A stretch of DNA of 64,000 bases from Pyrinomonadaceae bacterium (GCA_025054715.1 JANWYH010000008.1:62001-126000); one strand, 5' to 3'; counted from the first letter of the stretch, positions 17,652 through 27,975 are shown. Translations and numbers: made by a program. The notes: generated from the letters alone by a model not told the origin.

Positions 17652-18770
17652 CTACTCCTTTTCGAGGATAGCATTGAAAGTTTTAGCTGTGCCGGGTTTT
17701 ATTACGACCTTTCTTTCCCAAGGCTTATAGCCAGGTCTGGATACTCTGATTATGTATTCTGCAGGAGCAAGAGAAAGCTGCGAAGGAGTGTTTCCTTCGT
17801 AAGTTCCATCAATTTCTATTTCGGCGCCTGGAGGTTCTGAAGTTATTGTAACTGGGACTTCGGCGGTAGATTGTTGTTGGTTTTGCGGTTGATTTTGGGC
17901 GAATTGTCCAAATAAGTTTGCCATTTGATTTCCGAGAGCGAAGCCTGCGCCGAGTCCTGCACCGAGTCCTGCACCGCCGCTTTCATTTTGGGCTGCATCT
18001 CTGAGAGCTTCAGCGGCTTGAAATTGCATGTATCTTGACGGATCGCCTAACGCGCTCATGGAAGTTCGCTTATCTAGTGCTTTTTCGACTTCTTCTGGAA
18101 GAGAAATGTTTTCTATGTAGAATTTTGTAACTTCTATTCCGTAAGCTTTGAAGTCTTCATTTATCTTGCTACGTATAACTTCTCCTAGCTCCTTATACTG
18201 TGAAGCAAGGTCCAGAGCAGGAATTTTCATTTCACCTAAAACATCAGAAAATTCAGACACAACGGCTCGTTTTAGTTGTGTTTCTATTTCTTCAGTTTGA
18301 AATTTTGCATTTGTTCCTGCTACTTCCTTTATAAAGGCTCTTGGATCGACTATTCGCATTGAATACCCTCCGAAAGCTCTTAACCTTACAACTCCAAAGT
18401 CATTGTCTCTAAGCATTATAGGGTTAGGGGTTCCCCATTTCATATCGGTAAATTGTTTCGTGCTGACAAAATAAACATCCGATTTTAAGGGTGAATTAAA
18501 ACCGTATTTCCATGCTCCTAACTTTGAAAGTATAGGCGTGTTGCCACCGTCGATTGTGTATCTACCAGGACCGAAAGCATCTGCTACCTGCCCTTCGTAA
18601 ACAAACACAGCCGCCTGTGACTCACGAACAATCAACTGCGCCCCATTCTTGATTTCTTGCTGATATACGGGAAAACGATAAACTATAGTATTACCCGTTT
18701 CGTCGAGCCATTCTATTACCTCTATGAATTGGCTGAAAGCCGCTTCTTTTATCTTGTCGAAAAGACTCAT
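17652..18770 (-). CDS. SPFH-domain protein with C-terminal PEGA domain
   Basis: 372 aa from the ATG at 18770 (MSLFDKIKEAAFSQF), which has AAGGAG upstream. Residues about 20-245 are the SPFH/band-7 domain of the 'virion core protein' (YdjI-like) type, beginning with EVIEWLDETGNTIVYRFP. A Gly/Ala-rich linker (GLGAGLGAG repeats, about 265-285) and a Gln/Asn stretch follow. The last ~70 residues form a PEGA beta-sandwich (VPVTITSEPPGAEIEIDGTYEGNTP). In most relatives this C-terminus is a zinc ribbon, so the PEGA replacement is unusual. Probably a membrane-associated scaffold. Monocistronic with its own terminator. Confidence 0.82.
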   Translation of the reverse strand: MSLFDKIKEAAFSQFIEVIEWLDETGNTIVYRFPVYQQEIKNGAQLIVRESQAAVFVYEGQVADAFGPGRYTIDGGNTPILSKLGAWKYGFNSPLKSDVYFVSTKQFTDMKWGTPNPIMLRDNDFGVVRLRAFGGYSMRIVDPRAFIKEVAGTNAKFQTEEIETQLKRAVVSEFSDVLGEMKIPALDLASQYKELGEVIRSKINEDFKAYGIEVTKFYIENISLPEEVEKALDKRTSMSALGDPSRYMQFQAAEALRDAAQNESGGAGLGAGLGAGFALGNQMANLFGQFAQNQPQNQQQSTAEVPVTITSEPPGAEIEIDGTYEGNTPSQLSLAPAEYIIRVSRPGYKPWERKVVIKPGTAKTFNAILEKE

Positions 18771-18846
18771 AAATCTTACTCCTTTCGGTCGTGATTGCAA
18801 ACATTCTACAAAGAAGTTTAGCAGAATTGAAGCTTTACCGAAAGAT

Positions 18847-19299
18847 TTATGAGCGATTTTTCAAAATGTAAAAAACCAAGATGGCGACTAGTCCGCCAAC
18901 ACAGTCAATAAAAACGTCTTTTGGTGAGGAAGTTCGAGAGGTTATAAAGCTTTGATTTATTTCGTCGGCGATAGCAACGATTACGACCAGAATAAATGCC
19001 ACGGCAAACCAGTATTTTCTGATAAGATTAAGAGAAGATAGAATGAAAGCGCGTGAGGCTAAGACAGCGAGGATAGCATACTCGATGATGTGGGCAAATT
19101 TTCTGATGTAGCCGTGGTAAAGTTGTAGAGTTTCTTCTGATGCGTTCGGGAAGAGAAATTCGAGTAATGGGCGGATAAATCGAGAAGTATTTGACATTGA
19201 GCCGAGATTGGATGAAAGCAAGAAAATAATCACCATCCATAAAAGCAAAGGCGCATATCGTATGAAACGACTGCGCCATTTTGAAGATACGCTTATCAT
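18847..19299 (-). CDS. VanZ-like membrane protein
   Basis: 150 aa with about four membrane segments. It carries the VanZ pattern: an initial WMVIIFLLSS helix, YIRKFAHIIEYAILAVLASRAF in the middle and ADEINQSFITSRTSSPKDVFID before the last helix. The family is named for teicoplanin resistance, but most members have no known role. It starts 2 nt after the atpG stop, so it is co-transcribed with ATP synthase genes in the place where atpD would often follow. Confidence 0.82.
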   Translation of the reverse strand: MISVSSKWRSRFIRYAPLLLWMVIIFLLSSNLGSMSNTSRFIRPLLEFLFPNASEETLQLYHGYIRKFAHIIEYAILAVLASRAFILSSLNLIRKYWFAVAFILVVIVAIADEINQSFITSRTSSPKDVFIDCVGGLVAILVFYILKNRS

Positions 19300-19301
19300 T
19301 T

Positions 19302-20168
19302 TTAGAGGGCGGAAGCTCCCGAAACGACTTCGATAATTTCTTTTGTAATTGTAGCCTGACGGATTCGGTTCATGGTCAGAGTCAGTTTGTCAATGAGTTC
19401 GCCTGCATTTTTTGTTGCTGAATCCATTGCAGTCATTCTCGAGCCTTGTTCTGAAGCCACGGATTCTAACAAAGCATGGTATATTTGAGTTTCTATCTGT
19501 TTAGGTAGGAGTTTACCAAAGATTTCGTTTGGTGGTTGCTCGAAGATATATTCGGCATGGGGCTCATTAGTGTCGTTTTTCCTACGTTGCACTGGAAGAA
19601 GCTGTTGAATCACGGGTTTTTGTGCGAGGACCGACTTAAATTCGCTGTAGATCAAGAAAACCTTATCAATCGAGGCATCTTCCGTAAAGAGCTTGATTAT
19701 ATCCTCAGCAATACGGACCGCATCTGAATGTTCGGCTCTACCTTTGCTTGTGAGGTTGATGTATTCGGTTGGGAATAACATTTTTCTGCGTCTGAAGAAG
19801 TCTCTACCTTTTCTTCCGATAGGGATTATCTGAAAGGATTTACCTTCATTTTCCTGCATAAAGTTTTGAGCTGTTTTTACAATGTTTGAGTTAAAAGCAC
19901 CACAAAGTCCTCTATCAGCAGTAATTACGACGAGCAGATACTTTTCGTCTCCACGTTCATCAAGCAAGGGATGTGAAAAGTCTTCAGAAATTCTCGAGCT
20001 TAAGTTTTCGAGAACTTCTGACATTTTTTGAGCAAATGGGCGCGCGGCGACAACGCGATCCTGTGCGCGTTTTAGTTTAGCCGCAGCGACCATTTTCATC
20101 GCTTTTGTAATTTGCTGCGTACTTCTTACCGACCTGATTCGTCGGCGCATGTCAAGTAAGCTAGGCAT
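19302..20168 (-). CDS. ATP synthase F1 gamma subunit
   Basis: 288 aa. The central rotor stalk of F-type ATP synthase. Both conserved ends are present: MPSLLDMRRRIRSVRSTQQITKAMKMVAAAKL at the N-terminus and MDSATKNAGELIDKLTLTMNRIRQATITKEI at the C-terminus. AGGAG ribosome binding site; it starts 4 nt after the atpA stop. Confidence 0.97.
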   Translation of the reverse strand: MPSLLDMRRRIRSVRSTQQITKAMKMVAAAKLKRAQDRVVAARPFAQKMSEVLENLSSRISEDFSHPLLDERGDEKYLLVVITADRGLCGAFNSNIVKTAQNFMQENEGKSFQIIPIGRKGRDFFRRRKMLFPTEYINLTSKGRAEHSDAVRIAEDIIKLFTEDASIDKVFLIYSEFKSVLAQKPVIQQLLPVQRRKNDTNEPHAEYIFEQPPNEIFGKLLPKQIETQIYHALLESVASEQGSRMTAMDSATKNAGELIDKLTLTMNRIRQATITKEIIEVVSGASAL

Positions 20169-20172
20169 ATTT

Positions 20173-21711
20173 TTAAGCTCCTACAGCTCTTGTTTCTTCC
20201 TTCATCCAGCGAGTAGCTTTGAAATCCTCTACTGCTTGTTTCATTGCTGCTTTCAGGTTATCGTCGAGCGCTTTCTTGGTTCTAATTTCTTCTAAGATTG
20301 CCGGACGTGAGTTTTCGACAAAGTCCAAGAATTCTTTTTCAAAGCGACGAACGTCTTCAACAGGGACATCATCAACGTATCCATTTGTTGCTGCCCAGAT
20401 TATCAAGACTTGCTTTTCAACTTCCATGGGCTTATATTGCTCTTGTTTTAGAATCTCAACTAAGCGCTTTCCGCGTTCAAGCTGTGCTTGTGATGCTTTA
20501 TCAAGATCAGAGCCGAACTGCGCAAATGCGGCAAGTTCACGATACTGAGCCAGCTCGATTCGCAGTGTTCCGGCAACTTGCTTCATTGCCTTGATTTGTG
20601 CCGAACCACCAACTCTAGAAACTGAGTTTCCAACGTTGATTGCAGGGCGAATTCCAGCATTGAAAAGGTCAGCTTCCAAGAATATCTGTCCGTCGGTTAT
20701 CGAAATAACGTTTGTTGGAATATAGGCTGATATGTCACCAGCTTGTGTTTCGATTATTGGAAGGCTGGTTAAGCTTCCGCCACCTTTAGCATCTGATAGT
20801 TTTGCAGCGCGCTCAAGTAGTCTCGAGTGTAGGTAAAAGATATCACCTGGATATGCTTCACGTCCTGGCGGGCGACGCAGCAGCAAGGAGATTTCACGAT
20901 AGGCGGCAGCTTGCTTTGAAAGATCATCGTAGATGGTTAGGGCGTGTCTTCCGTTATCTCTGAAGTATTCGCCCATCGCACAACCAGCATATGGTGCTAG
21001 AAATTGCATCGCAGCAGGTTCAGAAGCGGTTGCAGAAACAACTATTGTATATTCCATTGCGCCGTAGTCTTCGAGCTTCTTAACGACTTGAGCAACGGTT
21101 GAAGCTTTTTGTCCAACAGCTACGTAAATGCAAATCACGTCCTTGCCTTTTTGATTTATTATTGTGTCAATGGCAATAGCGGTTTTTCCCGTTTGTCTAT
21201 CGCCGATTATTAGTTCACGCTGGCCGCGTCCGATAGGAACCATTGCGTCAATTGCCTTTATACCCGTTTGCAAGGGTTCTTTTACGGGCTGACGATCTAT
21301 GACGCCGGGAGCAATTCTTTCTATGGGATTGTACTTATCAGTTATGATTTCGCCTTTTCCATCTATGGGATTACCGAGAGCGTCAACAACCCGACCTATA
21401 AGAGCCTCGCCGACAGGAACGCTCATTATTCTTTTCGTCCGCTTTACCTGATCACCTTCTTTTATCTTATAAAAATCTCCGAATAGCACACATCCGACTT
21501 TATCTTCTTCAAGGTTAAGAGCAAGACCGCGGACACCATAAGGAAACTCCAAAAGTTCACCTGCCATTACTTTTTCAAGCCCATAAATTTCTGCAATTCC
21601 GTCGCCTACCTTGATGACCGTTCCAATTTCATCAACGGTCATCTTTGTGTCAAAGTCTTCTATTTGTTCACGGATGATCTCACTTATTTCGTTCGCCTTT
21701 ATTATTTCCAT
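20173..21711 (-). CDS. ATP synthase F1 alpha subunit
   Basis: 512 aa. Non-catalytic nucleotide-binding subunit of the F1 head. Walker [12 protein letters not shown] near residues 170-180, and the family motif [17 protein letters not shown] near 362-378. Ribosome binding site AAGGG. The beta (atpD) and epsilon (atpC) genes are not in this cluster. Confidence 0.98.
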   Translation of the reverse strand: MEIIKANEISEIIREQIEDFDTKMTVDEIGTVIKVGDGIAEIYGLEKVMAGELLEFPYGVRGLALNLEEDKVGCVLFGDFYKIKEGDQVKRTKRIMSVPVGEALIGRVVDALGNPIDGKGEIITDKYNPIERIAPGVIDRQPVKEPLQTGIKAIDAMVPIGRGQRELIIGDRQTGKTAIAIDTIINQKGKDVICIYVAVGQKASTVAQVVKKLEDYGAMEYTIVVSATASEPAAMQFLAPYAGCAMGEYFRDNGRHALTIYDDLSKQAAAYREISLLLRRPPGREAYPGDIFYLHSRLLERAAKLSDAKGGGSLTSLPIIETQAGDISAYIPTNVISITDGQIFLEADLFNAGIRPAINVGNSVSRVGGSAQIKAMKQVAGTLRIELAQYRELAAFAQFGSDLDKASQAQLERGKRLVEILKQEQYKPMEVEKQVLIIWAATNGYVDDVPVEDVRRFEKEFLDFVENSRPAILEEIRTKKALDDNLKAAMKQAVEDFKATRWMKEETRAVGA

Positions 21712-21725
21712 AACTTACCCTTCTT

Positions 21726-22271
21726 CTAAACGTTATTCATAAGACGGTCTCTTAATATTTCAAGACGGTTTTTTATTGAACCATCGAAAACTGTAGAACC
21801 GACGGTGGCAACTATACCACCGATGACCTCGGGATTTATCGTAATTTCGAGCTTTATTCTTTTGCCCGTTCGTTTTTCGAGATTCTGTATTAGCTCTTCT
21901 TGCTCTTTTTCAGATAAATCTCTTGCAGATACAATCTTTGCGCAAACTTCGTTTCTTTTTTCTGCGATTACTTCTTCGAAGCTTTTTCTTATTAGCGGCA
22001 AGTAAGCAAAACGACTATTACGGAGCAAAACCCTTAAAAAATTCGCAGTCGTTGATAGAGGTTTAGTTTTCTGAATTAGGGTCTCTAAGATTTTTTCTTT
22101 GCTTTCATGATTGAAGACAGGATTTGAGAAAACCTGGGCTAATTTCTTATTTTCAGCTAGGAGCAGTTCCATTTGCTCGAGCTCTTTACGGATTTCTTCT
22201 GTCTGATTTCTTTTTTCAGCCACTTCTGCTAAAGCTATTGCATAACGCCTTGCAATGGTTTCCGTCCCCAT
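21726..22271 (-). CDS. ATP synthase F1 delta subunit
   Basis: 181 aa from the ATG at 22271, which overlaps the atpF stop (TGATG). It links F1 to the peripheral stalk. N-terminal ARRYAIALAEVAEK and C-terminal INPEVIGGIVATVGSTVFDGSIKNRLE match the OSCP/delta family. Confidence 0.93.
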   Translation of the reverse strand: MGTETIARRYAIALAEVAEKRNQTEEIRKELEQMELLLAENKKLAQVFSNPVFNHESKEKILETLIQKTKPLSTTANFLRVLLRNSRFAYLPLIRKSFEEVIAEKRNEVCAKIVSARDLSEKEQEELIQNLEKRTGKRIKLEITINPEVIGGIVATVGSTVFDGSIKNRLEILRDRLMNNV

Positions 22272-22834
22272 CAATTCAACCCTCCGATTGAGTCAATGTT
22301 GTTTTTTATCAATTTTGTGTGAAGTTCTGGCGTAAGTTTCTGCTTAACTAGTTCTTTTGCTAGCCTGATAGTTTCTTCTGCGCTTATTTTCTTTAGTTCT
22401 TGTCTGGTTTGTTTTATTAGTCTTTCGATCTCGTTTTCTGCCTGTTCACGAATTTTTTCTATTTCTAGGTTAGCAGCCTCAATAATTCTTTGTTTTTCTG
22501 CTTCGGCCTCTTTTTTTGCTTCTTCAAGTATTTTTTGTTTTTCTTCTTCAAGATTTGATAGCCTTTTTTTGACTTCAGCAAGATGTGCTTCAGCCTTTTG
22601 TTTTTCTTCTCTTGCTGCTATCAATTCAAGTCGGATTTGCTCACGCTTTGCTTTGAAGGATTCGCTTAGCGGTTTTCGTAAGAAATATATAACCAAAATA
22701 AGGAAAATTGTGAGATTAAAGAATCTCCAAAGCTCAAATCCTGGATAGTTTACTATCGGATCAACGTTATCATACCACCATTTAAGGAAACCGCCGGAAG
22801 CTTTGTTAGCTGCGATTAAAAATAGTTCATACAT
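22271..22834 (-). CDS. ATP synthase F0 subunit b
   Basis: 187 aa. One membrane helix (about residues 36-54, FFNLTIFLILVIYFLRKPL), then a long charged coiled coil rich in Glu/Lys/Ala that forms the peripheral stalk. The ~30 residues before the helix are longer than in E. coli b. It lies 2 nt downstream of a second b-type gene, implying a b/b' heterodimer stalk. Confidence 0.93.
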   Translation of the reverse strand: MYELFLIAANKASGGFLKWWYDNVDPIVNYPGFELWRFFNLTIFLILVIYFLRKPLSESFKAKREQIRLELIAAREEKQKAEAHLAEVKKRLSNLEEEKQKILEEAKKEAEAEKQRIIEAANLEIEKIREQAENEIERLIKQTRQELKKISAEETIRLAKELVKQKLTPELHTKLIKNNIDSIGGLN

Positions 22835-22836
22835 AA

Positions 22837-23277
22837 TTAGCTCAAAACAGAATTACTTATTTTTTCGGCTAAATCTTTTGCCTCAGCTAAAATTTCTTTT
22901 TTCGCTTTTTCTGCCTGTTTTTTTATTTCCGCTTTTTCTTCTGTGACTCTTTTAGATATTTCTTCTCTTGCTTGTCTGACTTTTTCTTGGACTTCTTCTA
23001 CTGTTTGTTTTCTTATTTGCTCCACTAATTTGTAGCCTTCGTTTCTTGCCTGTAGCAGTTCAGTTTCCAATTTTTCTCTATTTTTCTTAGCTTCTAAGAG
23101 GATTGTTTCAGCTTCTGTTAGATTCGTTCTTTTTTGTCTTTCACGGGCTTCGAGAACCTGATTTACAGGACGGAAAAAGGTTCTGTTAAGAACGAATATC
23201 ATTAACAGAATTAAAGCTATGTGAATCAATATTGAACCGTCAGGAACAAGTTGGACGCCAGCAAGTAAAATCGACAT
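22837..23277 (-). CDS. ATP synthase F0 subunit b'
   Basis: 146 aa. Membrane helix at about 15-33 (ILIHIALILLMIFVLNRTF) followed by FRPVNQVLEARE and a long coiled coil, typical of the b' form. First gene of the b'-b-delta-alpha-gamma-VanZ operon. No obvious ribosome binding site; the divergent region to rtcB (23278-23423) must hold its promoter, with TTAACT and TATATC 16 nt apart as the best candidate. Confidence 0.88.
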   Translation of the reverse strand: MSILLAGVQLVPDGSILIHIALILLMIFVLNRTFFRPVNQVLEARERQKRTNLTEAETILLEAKKNREKLETELLQARNEGYKLVEQIRKQTVEEVQEKVRQAREEISKRVTEEKAEIKKQAEKAKKEILAEAKDLAEKISNSVLS

Positions 23278-23423
23278 AAAATCTGCTTTTACTGATATAC
23301 TCCCTTATTCAAAAGAGTTAAGCTTATCACGGAGCTATTTTGAAGGTCAAGTCAACTGGTGATTTTAGTTTGATGAACAGTTTTAAAATTTAGGTCAAGG
23401 CTTTAAAATTTTATTTTGGAGTT

Positions 23424-24602
23424 ATGCCTTATCACAAGCTGAACATTTCTGGGGCGAAAGCCGAGATTCTCTCTTGGGTTCATCATGAGCTTTCCGAGGA
23501 AGAGAAGGCGATGCTAAGGAATGTTTCGCGTCTTCCTTGTATCTACAGACACATAGCTTTAATGCCTGACGCGCATTTGGGGATTGGTTCGATGGTTGGT
23601 TCTGTAATTGCTACCAAAAATGCTGTCATTCCGGCTGCTGTCGGAGTTGATATAGGTTGCGGGATGGCGGCCGTTAAGACTCCGTTTAAGAGCGTAGTTT
23701 TAGAAGGAAAACTTCGTCAACTTCGACAGGAGATAGAAAAAGCAATTCCTGTTGGATTTGATGAATATAAGTCGCCGCAGCCAGAAGCTGAGCAATGGAA
23801 AGGATTTAAAGAGTTTAAGAATCTTCATAAAGGAGTGCAAGATCGCCTAGATAAAGCAATGAGACAGCTTGGAACTTTGGGCGGAGGTAATCATTTTATC
23901 GAAGTTTGCATAGATACGGAAGATAATGTTTGGTTGATGCTCCACAGCGGTTCTCGAAACATTGGAAAAGAACTGGCTGAGCGTCATATTCAGACAGCAA
24001 AGCATCTTCATAGGCTAAGCGAGCTTCCCGATCCAAATCTTGCTTATTTTGTTCAGGGAACAGAGGAATTCAAAAATTACTGGCACGATTTAGAATGGGC
24101 GCAAAGCTATGCAATGAAAAATCGAGAAATAATTCTTAAAAGGCTCATTGAATGTTTCTGTAAGATTGTAAATCGAGGCGAGCCTTTTAAGGCGGAACTA
24201 ATTGTAAATTGTCATCACAACTATTGTGCAAGAGAAAAGCATTTCGGAGAAAAGGTTTATATAACTCGCAAAGGCGCAATAAACGCCGAGGCTGGACGTT
24301 ATGGCATCATTCCTGGTTCGATGGGAGCAAAGAGCTACATAGTCAGAGGACTTGGCAATCCGCAAAGCTATAATTCTTGTTCTCACGGAGCAGGCAGAAA
24401 AATGTCGCGTGAGCAGGCAAAGAAAAGGTTTTCAGTTAAAGATTTGGAAATACAAACTCTAGGCGTTGAATGCAGAAAAGATCGAGGCGTTTTGGACGAA
24501 ATTCCTTCAGCATATAAAAACATAGAAGAGGTTATGCGTAATCAGTCTGATCTAGTTGAGATTGTAGCTGAACTGAAACAAGTAGTTTGTGTAAAGGGTT
24601 AG
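23424..24602 (+). CDS. RtcB family RNA-splicing ligase
   Basis: 392 aa, the short RtcB class. RtcB joins 2',3'-cyclic phosphate and 5'-hydroxyl RNA ends with GTP and Mn2+. Metal-binding segments are visible: [37 protein letters not shown] and [10 protein letters not shown]. The guanylated His lies in [10 protein letters not shown] near residue 327. GGAG ribosome binding site. Probable role: RNA repair; no rtcA or rtcR is adjacent. Its stop interlocks by 4 nt with the tyrS stop. Confidence 0.93.
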   Translation: MPYHKLNISGAKAEILSWVHHELSEEEKAMLRNVSRLPCIYRHIALMPDAHLGIGSMVGSVIATKNAVIPAAVGVDIGCGMAAVKTPFKSVVLEGKLRQLRQEIEKAIPVGFDEYKSPQPEAEQWKGFKEFKNLHKGVQDRLDKAMRQLGTLGGGNHFIEVCIDTEDNVWLMLHSGSRNIGKELAERHIQTAKHLHRLSELPDPNLAYFVQGTEEFKNYWHDLEWAQSYAMKNREIILKRLIECFCKIVNRGEPFKAELIVNCHHNYCAREKHFGEKVYITRKGAINAEAGRYGIIPGSMGAKSYIVRGLGNPQSYNSCSHGAGRKMSREQAKKRFSVKDLEIQTLGVECRKDRGVLDEIPSAYKNIEEVMRNQSDLVEIVAELKQVVCVKG

Positions 24603-25795
24603 TCAAGCTTTCTAATCTTTAAGAACTTTCTCTTTCCTACTTGAATCACTACGTCAGTGTTTAGCTCTATTTCAGCTTTTACGTCTGATGCTCTTTCACC
24701 ATTTATTCTGACGGCACCTTGTTCGATAAGTCTTTTTGCTTCCTTTTTTGAATCTGCAAGCTCTGCTCGAACAAGCAGATCGCTTAAGGCATACTTGCCA
24801 GATGGAAAGGTTTTTTCTTGCATTTCTTCGGGTAATTCTTTTCTTACAAATAAGCGGTTAAACTCTTCTTCTGCCTGTCGAGCGGCTTCAGCAGAGTGAA
24901 GATCTTGCACGATTATTTTTGCGAGGCGGATCTTGAAGTTTCTAGGATTCTCGTCGCTATTTTTCATTCTTTCGATCTCGTCAAGACTTAAATCTGTTAG
25001 TAATTCATAGTATCTCCACATCAATTCATCTGAGATTGACATTATTTTACCGAACATCTCAAAAGGTGCTTCGGTTATGCCTATGTAGTTGTTTAGCGAT
25101 TTAGACATCTTTTGCTTTCCGTCTAAACCTTCTAGTAACGGCATAGTCATTACGATTTGTGGCTCTTGTGCGTAATGTTTTTGAAGGTCTCTTCCTAGGA
25201 TTAGATTAAATTTTTGATCTGTTCCGCCCAGTTCCACGTCGGCTTTTAGTGCTACGGAGTCGTAGGCTTGCACTAACGGATAAAGTAATTCATGAAGTGC
25301 AATTGGTTTTTCTTCTCGGATTCTTTTCTCAAAATCATCTCTTTCAAGGATTTGTTTGACCGTGACTTTTGCACAGAGTTTTATAAGGTCTGTCGCGTTA
25401 AATTCGTCCATCCATTCTGAATTAAAGCGAATTTCGGTTTTTTCCGGATCAAGTAGCTTAAAAATTTGGGTCTTGTATGTTTCGGCATTTGCTAAAACTT
25501 CCTCTCGAGAAAGTGGTGGACGAGTAACTGTTTTTCCTGAAGGGTCTCCTATCATGCCGGTAAAACTTCCGATTAAGAATATGGCAGTATGTCCAAGTTG
25601 CTGGAAAGACCTAAGCTTACGAATAACGACCGTGTGACCTAGATGAATATCAGGCGCTGTCGGGTCTGCACCAAGTTTAACCCTGAGAGGAATGCCGGTT
25701 TCTGCGCTCTTTTGTAGTTTTTTTCTTAACTCTTCTTCGCTTATCAGGTCAACAGTGCCCCTCTTAAGATAGGCGATCTGTTCATCAATCGTCAT
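24599..25795 (-). CDS. Tyrosyl-tRNA synthetase
   Basis: 398 aa, class I synthetase. HLGH (HIGH-type) at residues 51-54 and KMSKS at 229-233. The tyrosine-binding region and a C-terminal S4 RNA-binding domain (about 335-395, [30 protein letters not shown]) are intact. Closer in length and motifs to the TyrRZ/TyrZ form than to E. coli TyrS. No Shine-Dalgarno; leaderless-type promoter upstream. Confidence 0.97.
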   Translation of the reverse strand: MTIDEQIAYLKRGTVDLISEEELRKKLQKSAETGIPLRVKLGADPTAPDIHLGHTVVIRKLRSFQQLGHTAIFLIGSFTGMIGDPSGKTVTRPPLSREEVLANAETYKTQIFKLLDPEKTEIRFNSEWMDEFNATDLIKLCAKVTVKQILERDDFEKRIREEKPIALHELLYPLVQAYDSVALKADVELGGTDQKFNLILGRDLQKHYAQEPQIVMTMPLLEGLDGKQKMSKSLNNYIGITEAPFEMFGKIMSISDELMWRYYELLTDLSLDEIERMKNSDENPRNFKIRLAKIIVQDLHSAEAARQAEEEFNRLFVRKELPEEMQEKTFPSGKYALSDLLVRAELADSKKEAKRLIEQGAVRINGERASDVKAEIELNTDVVIQVGKRKFLKIRKLD

Positions 25796-25803
25796 AAACT
25801 TAA

Positions 25804-25831
25804 ATAATAAGGCACGAAGCCGTCAAGTCAA
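25804..25831 (-). promoter_or_regulatory. tyrS promoter, leaderless type
   Basis: Minus strand TTGACT (25831-25826), a 16-nt spacer and TATTAT (25809-25804), followed by exactly 8 nt to the ATG. No T-box-like tyrosine leader can fit in this space. Confidence 0.6.
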
Positions 25832-25882
25832 ATAGCTATTAAACTGAAAGACTCGATGCAAATTACGTAATCTGAGTTTTGC

Positions 25883-27865
25883 TTAGGGAACATAGAAGCC
25901 TTGTGCTGGTTTATCTGTTGCTAGGCCGAACTGGACCGATGAATATAAGCCATTAGATATATTGAAAACGTGCCATGTGCCGTTTCTGAAAACGCAAAGT
26001 TCGGCTCTGCCGTCGCCATTGAAATCAGCCGGAGCCGGTAAATCCGTGGAAATACCAAATTGAGCTGCGTAAAGAGAATTGCTGCCGCTCATCAGAATAT
26101 ACCAGAAGCCATTTGAGGGACGAAAGACTGCGAGATCGGCACGTCCGTCTGAGTTGAAGTCGCCAATTACTGGTTTATCACCGGAAGATCCAAATTGTAG
26201 GGCAAAAAATGAGTTATTGCTGCTGTTTAATCTAAACCATGTGCCGATTGATGGTCTGAAGACTGTAATGTCAGCGCGTCCATCGCCATCGTAGTCAGCT
26301 GCTAAGGGAATATCGCCATTTGTGCCAAATTGCGTTACAGAGAAACCGCCATTGCTACTATTTAAGCGATACCATGTTCCAGATGACGGGCGAAAAACAC
26401 TTATATCAGCTTTTCTATCGCCATCATAGTCGGCTGGCATCGGTAAATCTTCGCTAATTCCAAAGTTAACTGCTTCAAATGAAGAGTTTGAGGATTTTAG
26501 TATATACCATGTTCCGTTTCTGAAAACTGCTATGTCAGTTTTTGCATCGCCGTCATAATCTGCTGGAGCGAGTTTATCGCTACTTAGACCAAACTGCACA
26601 GTAGATAAAGAATTATTGCTACTATTTAAGATAAACCATGTGCCGTTTGAAGGACGGAAGACGGCTAGATCGGCAAGTTCATCGCCATCAAAGTCGAAGT
26701 TTAAGATTCTAAAAGTCATGCAAGAATTGTTTGAGCTAACGAAATTACTTATTTCAGTTCTTGAACCTTGACAAAAGGTAAGTTGGGTGCTGAAAGTTAG
26801 TGTTGCGTTCATTATTGTGTTTGCGCAGCCTTGAGGAGCTTCTAAGTGAGTAGCATTGAAGTTATGTCCTATTTCATGGGCGGTAAGGATAAATTTCCCT
26901 GGAGTAGAATTAAGCCTTTTGCTCAGTCCGTAAGAAAAAGTAGGAAAAGCGCATACCACTCCAACGTAAGCAATACCTGCTGCATCCGTAAATGACTTGT
27001 TTGTCCATAGGTGGGCCACATCTCTTGAAACGCTTGTGCGATTTGCATTCCAGTAATTTCGAAATGAAACTAGCAAATTGTTTGCCGTTGAGCCATCATA
27101 GGGATCTGGTGTTGTCCATGCGTTTTGGAAAACTACTTCGAGCGTTAAACCTAATTCTCTTCGATAAACTCCATCTACCATGTTTAGGATAGATAGTATT
27201 TCGCTGTTTGCTTGTGATGCTCCGCCGAAAGAATTTACATATTCAAAATCTGCTTCAGTTGCGACTTCAAACACTCTGTATGAAGTAAAACTACTGCTAT
27301 GATCAATATAGTCATTCTGTGAAAAGACGGACTTTGTTTTTTCAATCCTATCGGCTAGACAATTTATAAGCTCGGTGTTTAATATATCTTCTTTTCGGTA
27401 AATAACAAATTCATTCTTATCGGCTTTTTCTGAGTATCTTGAAGCTGGTTCGATGAAGAAAATGTTACCATTTTCAGTCCAGAAGTATCCTTCCACTTGC
27501 TGTTTATCAATATCAATTGTTAAACGAACTTCTGAATTGGGTTGGCCTTGAATCTTACCGCTAAAAGTTTTTACTGCAAAGTTGGGTTCGAGCTGCACGA
27601 CGCCGTTTTTTGTTGTGGCTTGAGCAATGTATTTTCTAGAGCGCAGGTCTTTTGGATTTATCGTCGCAATTATTTGACCGTCCTTTGTTTTGAGATTAAA
27701 ATAACGATACTCGACGAAAAGAAGAAGCTCGTCTTCACTTAGTTTTTGGATGCTGTAGGTTCGGAAAGATTTTTGCAGGTCTTGATCCAAGCTTTGCGCT
27801 GATAAAGTCACTATTGCGATGGCAAAAAAGAAGAGCAAAAGTTTAACCTTTTTCCTTACTTTCAT
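25883..27865 (-). CDS. Secreted reprolysin-like zinc metalloprotease with FG-GAP/VCBS propeller
   Basis: 660 aa from the ATG at 27865 (MKVRKKVKLL), which has AAGGAG upstream and gives a clean signal peptide ending near LSAQS. Residues about 195-385 form an M12B-like metalloprotease with the zinc motif HEIGHNFNATH at about 330-340 and a following Met-turn-like IMNATL. The last ~271 residues are six FG-GAP/VCBS repeats of ~45 aa with calcium-binding DxDGDxxAD loops, expected to form a beta-propeller. Probably an exported or cell-surface protease. Monocistronic. Confidence 0.88.
   Translation of the reverse strand: MKVRKKVKLLLFFFAIAIVTLSAQSLDQDLQKSFRTYSIQKLSEDELLLFVEYRYFNLKTKDGQIIATINPKDLRSRKYIAQATTKNGVVQLEPNFAVKTFSGKIQGQPNSEVRLTIDIDKQQVEGYFWTENGNIFFIEPASRYSEKADKNEFVIYRKEDILNTELINCLADRIEKTKSVFSQNDYIDHSSSFTSYRVFEVATEADFEYVNSFGGASQANSEILSILNMVDGVYRRELGLTLEVVFQNAWTTPDPYDGSTANNLLVSFRNYWNANRTSVSRDVAHLWTNKSFTDAAGIAYVGVVCAFPTFSYGLSKRLNSTPGKFILTAHEIGHNFNATHLEAPQGCANTIMNATLTFSTQLTFCQGSRTEISNFVSSNNSCMTFRILNFDFDGDELADLAVFRPSNGTWFILNSSNNSLSTVQFGLSSDKLAPADYDGDAKTDIAVFRNGTWYILKSSNSSFEAVNFGISEDLPMPADYDGDRKADISVFRPSSGTWYRLNSSNGGFSVTQFGTNGDIPLAADYDGDGRADITVFRPSIGTWFRLNSSNNSFFALQFGSSGDKPVIGDFNSDGRADLAVFRPSNGFWYILMSGSNSLYAAQFGISTDLPAPADFNGDGRAELCVFRNGTWHVFNISNGLYSSVQFGLATDKPAQGFYVP
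25886..26698 (-). repeat. Six tandem FG-GAP/VCBS repeat units within the metalloprotease
   Basis: Six in-frame units of 43-47 codons, each starting D-[YF]-[DN]-x-D-x-x-[AT]-[DE], then VFR, GTW[FY] and QFG. The repeat is visible at DNA level as recurring gtcgCCATC and CCATGTGCC words. Units differ enough to show old duplication rather than recent amplification. Confidence 0.9.
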
Positions 27866-27975
27866 GGGAAGCTCCTTTTTTGAACATTCTCTCATTGGGT
27901 TGCGCTTTTTAAGCTTCGAGCTGTTGAAATTTTAGCACTTTTTCGAAATTTGAGGCAAGGTTTTTTAGAAAAACT

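Noticed and set aside
25796-25882. Tyrosine T-box leader before tyrS
   Set aside because: Only 8 nt separate the -10 box from the ATG, so no leader exists.
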